From Ruminococcus sp. (GTDB taxonomy: Bacteria; Bacillota; Clostridia; Oscillospirales; Acutalibacteraceae): a stretch of 8,721 bases of DNA. Positions 6,432 to 8,721 of this stretch are shown here, one piece after another (the stretch's first letter is position 1; every line of letters starts with the position of its first letter). The notes below the pieces were generated by a model. The model was not told the origin of the DNA and did no database searches. It saw nothing but the letters and a program-made list of their open reading frames with translations. Where the stretch lies: assembly GCA_022510985.1 (NCBI GenBank), contig JAFLSL010000032.1, forward strand, positions 1 through 8,721, read 5' to 3'. Made by a program: the position numbers and the translations under genes.

Positions 6432-7089
6432 AGTAGACGGACTTAAACAGGCTATGGAAAGCCCGAGCGAAAAAACCGTTGCCGGACTTGATTTTATAAG
6501 CGGAAAAATAAATGATAAAGACGTTGTTCTGCTTGAATGCGGAATAGGCAAGGTCAACGCCGCAATCGGCACTCAGATTATGATAGACTACTACAAACCC
6601 GACGTTATCATAAATTCGGGTATCGCGGGAAGTCTTTCAAAGGAACTTAAAATCGGCGATATTGTAATCTCAAACGACTGCGTTGAACACGATATGAACG
6701 GCACTGCACTCGGTGATCCGAGGGGCGAAATCTGGTACACAGACGAACGGCGAATTGATATCCCTGCCGATAAAACTACCTACGAAAAGCTTTACAGCTG
6801 CTGCGACGGGCTGAGCGTCAACGTAAAAATCGGAAGAGTTGCAACGGGAGATATTTTTGTTTCTTCTATCAAACAACGTGAATTTATTGCAAATCAGTTC
6901 GATGCACTCTGCTGCGAAATGGAGGGCGGTGCGGTCGGTCACGTTTGCTACCGCAACAAAGTACCTTTCGCAATTATCAGGTCAATCAGCGACGACCTGA
7001 CAAATAACGAGGGTATGGATTTTGAAAAATTCAGATTTTTAGCCGCAGAAAATTCCATTAAGGTTATGATAAACTTTTTAAATACATAA
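6400..7089 (+). CDS. mtnN: 5'-methylthioadenosine/S-adenosylhomocysteine nucleosidase
   Basis: This enzyme hydrolyses the N-glycosidic bond of MTA and SAH, releasing adenine. It clears these inhibitors of methylation and polyamine synthesis and feeds the methionine and activated-methyl cycles. With the start at 6400 it has 229 residues, close to the usual 230. The catalytic set fits the family: E11 in ALKIEVDGL, E175 in CCEMEGGAVGHVC, and the base D198 in IIRSISDD. NSGIAGSL and HDMNGTALGDPRG are also typical, the latter of clostridial members. An upstream in-frame ATG at 6367 would add 11 residues that do not fit the family. The ATG at 6400 has GAGGAG (6387-6392) seven bases before it. It overlaps the rsmE end by 32 nt in another frame, so the two are co-transcribed and probably translationally coupled. 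A terminator follows. Futalosine hydrolase is a related alternative but is less likely given the motifs. Confidence 0.94.
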   Translation: MTGIICALKIEVDGLKQAMESPSEKTVAGLDFISGKINDKDVVLLECGIGKVNAAIGTQIMIDYYKPDVIINSGIAGSLSKELKIGDIVISNDCVEHDMNGTALGDPRGEIWYTDERRIDIPADKTTYEKLYSCCDGLSVNVKIGRVATGDIFVSSIKQREFIANQFDALCCEMEGGAVGHVCYRNKVPFAIIRSISDDLTNNEGMDFEKFRFLAAENSIKVMINFLNT

Positions 7090-7104
7090 TATAAAAGACA
7101 ATTC

Positions 7105-7137
7105 AGTCGGGCAGATTTTACCTTCTGCCCGACTTTT
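7105..7137 (+). terminator. Intrinsic terminator of rsmE-mtnN
   Basis: AGTCGGGCAGA (7105-7115) pairs perfectly with TCTGCCCGACT (7124-7134) around an 8-base loop. A T-rich tail (TTTTCTTTG) follows directly. The hairpin begins 15 bases after the mtnN stop. Confidence 0.93.
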
Positions 7138-7160
7138 CTTTGCTTTACCCCTACCGCTGC

Positions 7161-7189
7161 TTGACATTTTTTATATATGATTGTAAAAT
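7161..7189 (+). promoter_or_regulatory. Strong sigma-A promoter of ilvB
   Basis: The -35 is a perfect TTGACA (7161-7166), the spacer is 17 bp, and the -10 is TAAAAT (7184-7189, 5/6). Transcription should start near 7196, giving a leader of about 46 nt. That is too short for a T-box or a peptide attenuator, both common ahead of branched-chain amino acid genes in Firmicutes. Confidence 0.85.
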
Positions 7190-7195
7190 GTTATT

Positions 7196-7212
7196 CATAA
7201 TGACATATTATG
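7196..7212 (+). promoter_or_regulatory. Inverted repeat at the predicted ilvB transcription start
   Basis: CATAAT (7196-7201) and ATTATG (7207-7212) are perfect 6-bp inverted arms around 5 bases, beginning at the predicted +1. The position suits a repressor operator, or a small 5' stem in the mRNA. A wider, off-centre pair, TAAAAT (the -10, 7184-7189) and ATTTTA (7215-7220), flanks it. No known regulator motif is matched. Confidence 0.4.
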
Positions 7213-7241
7213 CAATTTTATAAAGGATTGGGGTATTTTTA

Positions 7242-8721
7242 ATGCAGCTTACAGGTGCGGAAATTATTTGTGAATGTCTTATAGAGCAAGGCGTGGACAC
7301 CGTTTTCGGCTATCCGGGCGGAGCGGCACTTAATACATATGATGCACTATACAAGTACAGTGACAAAATAAACCATATTTTAACCGCTCACGAGCAGGGT
7401 GCAGCTCACGCGGCTGACGGTTACGCAAGAGCAACGGGAAAAGTCGGAGTTTGTATGACAACTTCAGGTCCCGGAGCTACCAACACGGTAACAGGTATTG
7501 CAACCGCAAACATCGACAGTATTCCGATGGTAATTATTACGGGTAACGTAAATGTTGATTTGCTCGGACGCGACAGCTTTCAGGAAGTTGACATCGTTAA
7601 TATAGTTAAGCCTATCACAAAGAAAAGCCTTCTCGTCAGAAAAATCGAGGAGTTAGTTCCGGCGATAAGAATGGCTTTCTTCCTTGCAAACGACGGAAGA
7701 AAGGGTCCCGTGCTTATCGACGTTCCTAAGGATATTACAGCTCAGACTACCGAATTTGAGCCTTTGACTCCTCCCGGGAGAAACACGGTAGAGGTAAACA
7801 ACGCACAGAAAATCGCACATGCCGTTGAGCTTATCAACAACTCAAAGCACCCGATGATTTACGCAGGCGGCGGTATTATCAGTGCAAACGCATCCGAACA
7901 ACTCCGTGAGTTTGCGGAGAAAATTGACGCTCCCGTATGTTGTTCTCTTATGGGACTTGGCTGTATTCCTGCAAGTCATCGCCTGAATATGGGTAATCTG
8001 GGAATGCACGGCGGCTACGAAACAGGTATGGCCACCGATAGATGCGACCTTATTATCGCTTGCGGAGCGAGATTTTCCGACCGAGTTGCAGGTGACCCGG
8101 AAAAATTCGGAGCACAGGCAAACATTATCCATATAGATATTGACGAAAATGAAATAGATAAGAATGTTAAGACCGACAACCACATTATCGGCGATATAAA
8201 GGATGTTCTTGAAATTCTGAACAGACGCGTAGACAAACTAGAGCATTCCGAGTGGCTCTCACAGCTTGAAATCTGGAAAACCGAGAAAAAAGCTCCAAAA
8301 GCTGCAAACTCTGAATATGTAATTGTAGAGGATATTTTAGAGGCGTTGAACAAGATTAAACGCCCCGAAGATATTATCGCAACCGACGTCGGACAACATC
8401 AGATGTGGGTTGCTCAATATTCAAAATTTGAAGAGCCGAGAACTCTGCTCACCTCAGGCGGTATGGGAACTATGGGATTCGGAATGGGTGCATCGATAGG
8501 TGCACAGAGTGCGTTCCCGAACAAAAAGGTTTTCCTCGTAACGGGTGACGGAAGTTTCCATATGAACTTAAATGAGCTTGTTACGCTCAAATCGTATAAC
8601 CTGCCCGTAGTTGTACTCGTTATGAACAACCGCGTGCTGGGAATGGTTCGCCAGTGGCAGAAGCTTTTCTACGAAAACAGATTCTCCCAAACCGACCCGA
8701 AGCGTGCAACAGACTTCGTTA
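7242..8721 (+). CDS. ilvB: Acetolactate synthase (AHAS) large subunit, 3' end outside window
   Basis: This TPP- and FAD-dependent enzyme joins two pyruvates to 2-acetolactate, or pyruvate and 2-oxobutyrate to 2-aceto-2-hydroxybutyrate, the first common step of valine, leucine and isoleucine synthesis. The window holds 493 intact codons with no stop; the family is about 550-575 residues, so some 60-80 are missing. In order it shows the Pyr domain with catalytic E51 in AHEQGAAHAADGYARATGK and SGPGATNTVTG (75-85), GRDSFQEVDIV (109-119), the central FAD-type domain (YAGGGI 207-212; GARFSDRVAGDPEKFG 275-290), and the PP domain with DVGQHQMW (382-389) and the TPP/Mg motif GDGSFHMNLNEL (435-446). 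QWQKLFYENRFSQT (471-484) is typical of biosynthetic AHAS, which argues against the catabolic AlsS type. The ATG at 7242 has GGGG at 7230-7233 (8 bases away) and AAAGGA at 7222-7227 (14 bases away), a modest ribosome-binding site. An ilvN small subunit may follow outside the window. Confidence 0.95.
   Translation, partial: MQLTGAEIICECLIEQGVDTVFGYPGGAALNTYDALYKYSDKINHILTAHEQGAAHAADGYARATGKVGVCMTTSGPGATNTVTGIATANIDSIPMVIITGNVNVDLLGRDSFQEVDIVNIVKPITKKSLLVRKIEELVPAIRMAFFLANDGRKGPVLIDVPKDITAQTTEFEPLTPPGRNTVEVNNAQKIAHAVELINNSKHPMIYAGGGIISANASEQLREFAEKIDAPVCCSLMGLGCIPASHRLNMGNLGMHGGYETGMATDRCDLIIACGARFSDRVAGDPEKFGAQANIIHIDIDENEIDKNVKTDNHIIGDIKDVLEILNRRVDKLEHSEWLSQLEIWKTEKKAPKAANSEYVIVEDILEALNKIKRPEDIIATDVGQHQMWVAQYSKFEEPRTLLTSGGMGTMGFGMGASIGAQSAFPNKKVFLVTGDGSFHMNLNELVTLKSYNLPVVVLVMNNRVLGMVRQWQKLFYENRFSQTDPKRATDFV

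Noticed and set aside
7213..7228. A possible CodY box before ilvB (AATTTTATAAAGGAT)
   Set aside because: It matches only about 10 of 15 positions of the AATTTTCWGAAAATT consensus and lacks the right half, so it is expected by chance in AT-rich DNA.
7190..7241. A T-box or leader-peptide attenuator before ilvB
   Set aside because: The leader is only about 46 nt, with no specifier stem, no T-box sequence and no antiterminator. The hairpin at 7105-7134 lies upstream of the promoter and belongs to mtnN.
7842..8629. Three minus-strand frames of 71-113 codons inside ilvB
   Set aside because: They are shadows of a strongly conserved coding frame. Their translations are cysteine/serine rich without domain features.

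Overview
The window looks like ordinary chromosome from an anaerobic, low-to-moderate GC Firmicute, probably a gut Clostridia member of the Ruminococcus/Oscillospiraceae or Eubacterium type. This is inferred from the protein flavour, AT-rich intergenic DNA, strong GGAGG-type ribosome-binding sites and consensus sigma-A promoters. No rRNA or other marker is present to fix the taxon. Seven protein genes are supported, two of them cut by the window edges. I see no tRNA, rRNA, CRISPR array, insertion sequence, phage gene or integration site.

Layout. (1) At the left edge is the 3' part of an ACR3-family arsenite exporter on the + strand. It converges on the next block and shares a strong bidirectional terminator hairpin with it. 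(2) On the - strand is a two-gene maltodextrin/glycogen operon, malQ (GH77 4-alpha-glucanotransferase) followed by glgP (alpha-glucan phosphorylase). It is driven by an extended -10 promoter, and the ribosome-binding site of glgP lies inside the last codons of malQ. (3) Also on the - strand is a stand-alone NMN deamidase of the CinA C-terminal (PncC) family. (4) Divergent from it on the + strand are rsmE (16S rRNA m3U1498 methyltransferase) and mtnN (MTA/SAH nucleosidase), which overlap by 32 nt and end at a clear intrinsic terminator. (5) A strong promoter with a TTGACA -35 then starts ilvB (acetolactate synthase large subunit), which runs off the right edge.

How the genes work together. MalQ lengthens and rearranges short malto-oligosaccharides and releases glucose, while GlgP cuts the longer chains to glucose-1-phosphate. 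RsmE produces S-adenosylhomocysteine, which MtnN can hydrolyse, so that pair has a metabolic link. IlvB starts branched-chain amino acid synthesis, with its small subunit and later genes presumably beyond the edge.

I did not find an undescribed system. The points most worth a second look are regulatory. The pncC and rsmE promoters are divergent and appear to share a single self-complementary -35 hexamer at the centre of a 12-bp palindrome. An operator-like dyad sits on the predicted ilvB start site. The malQ leader carries two copies of ACGCTG exactly 42 bp apart.
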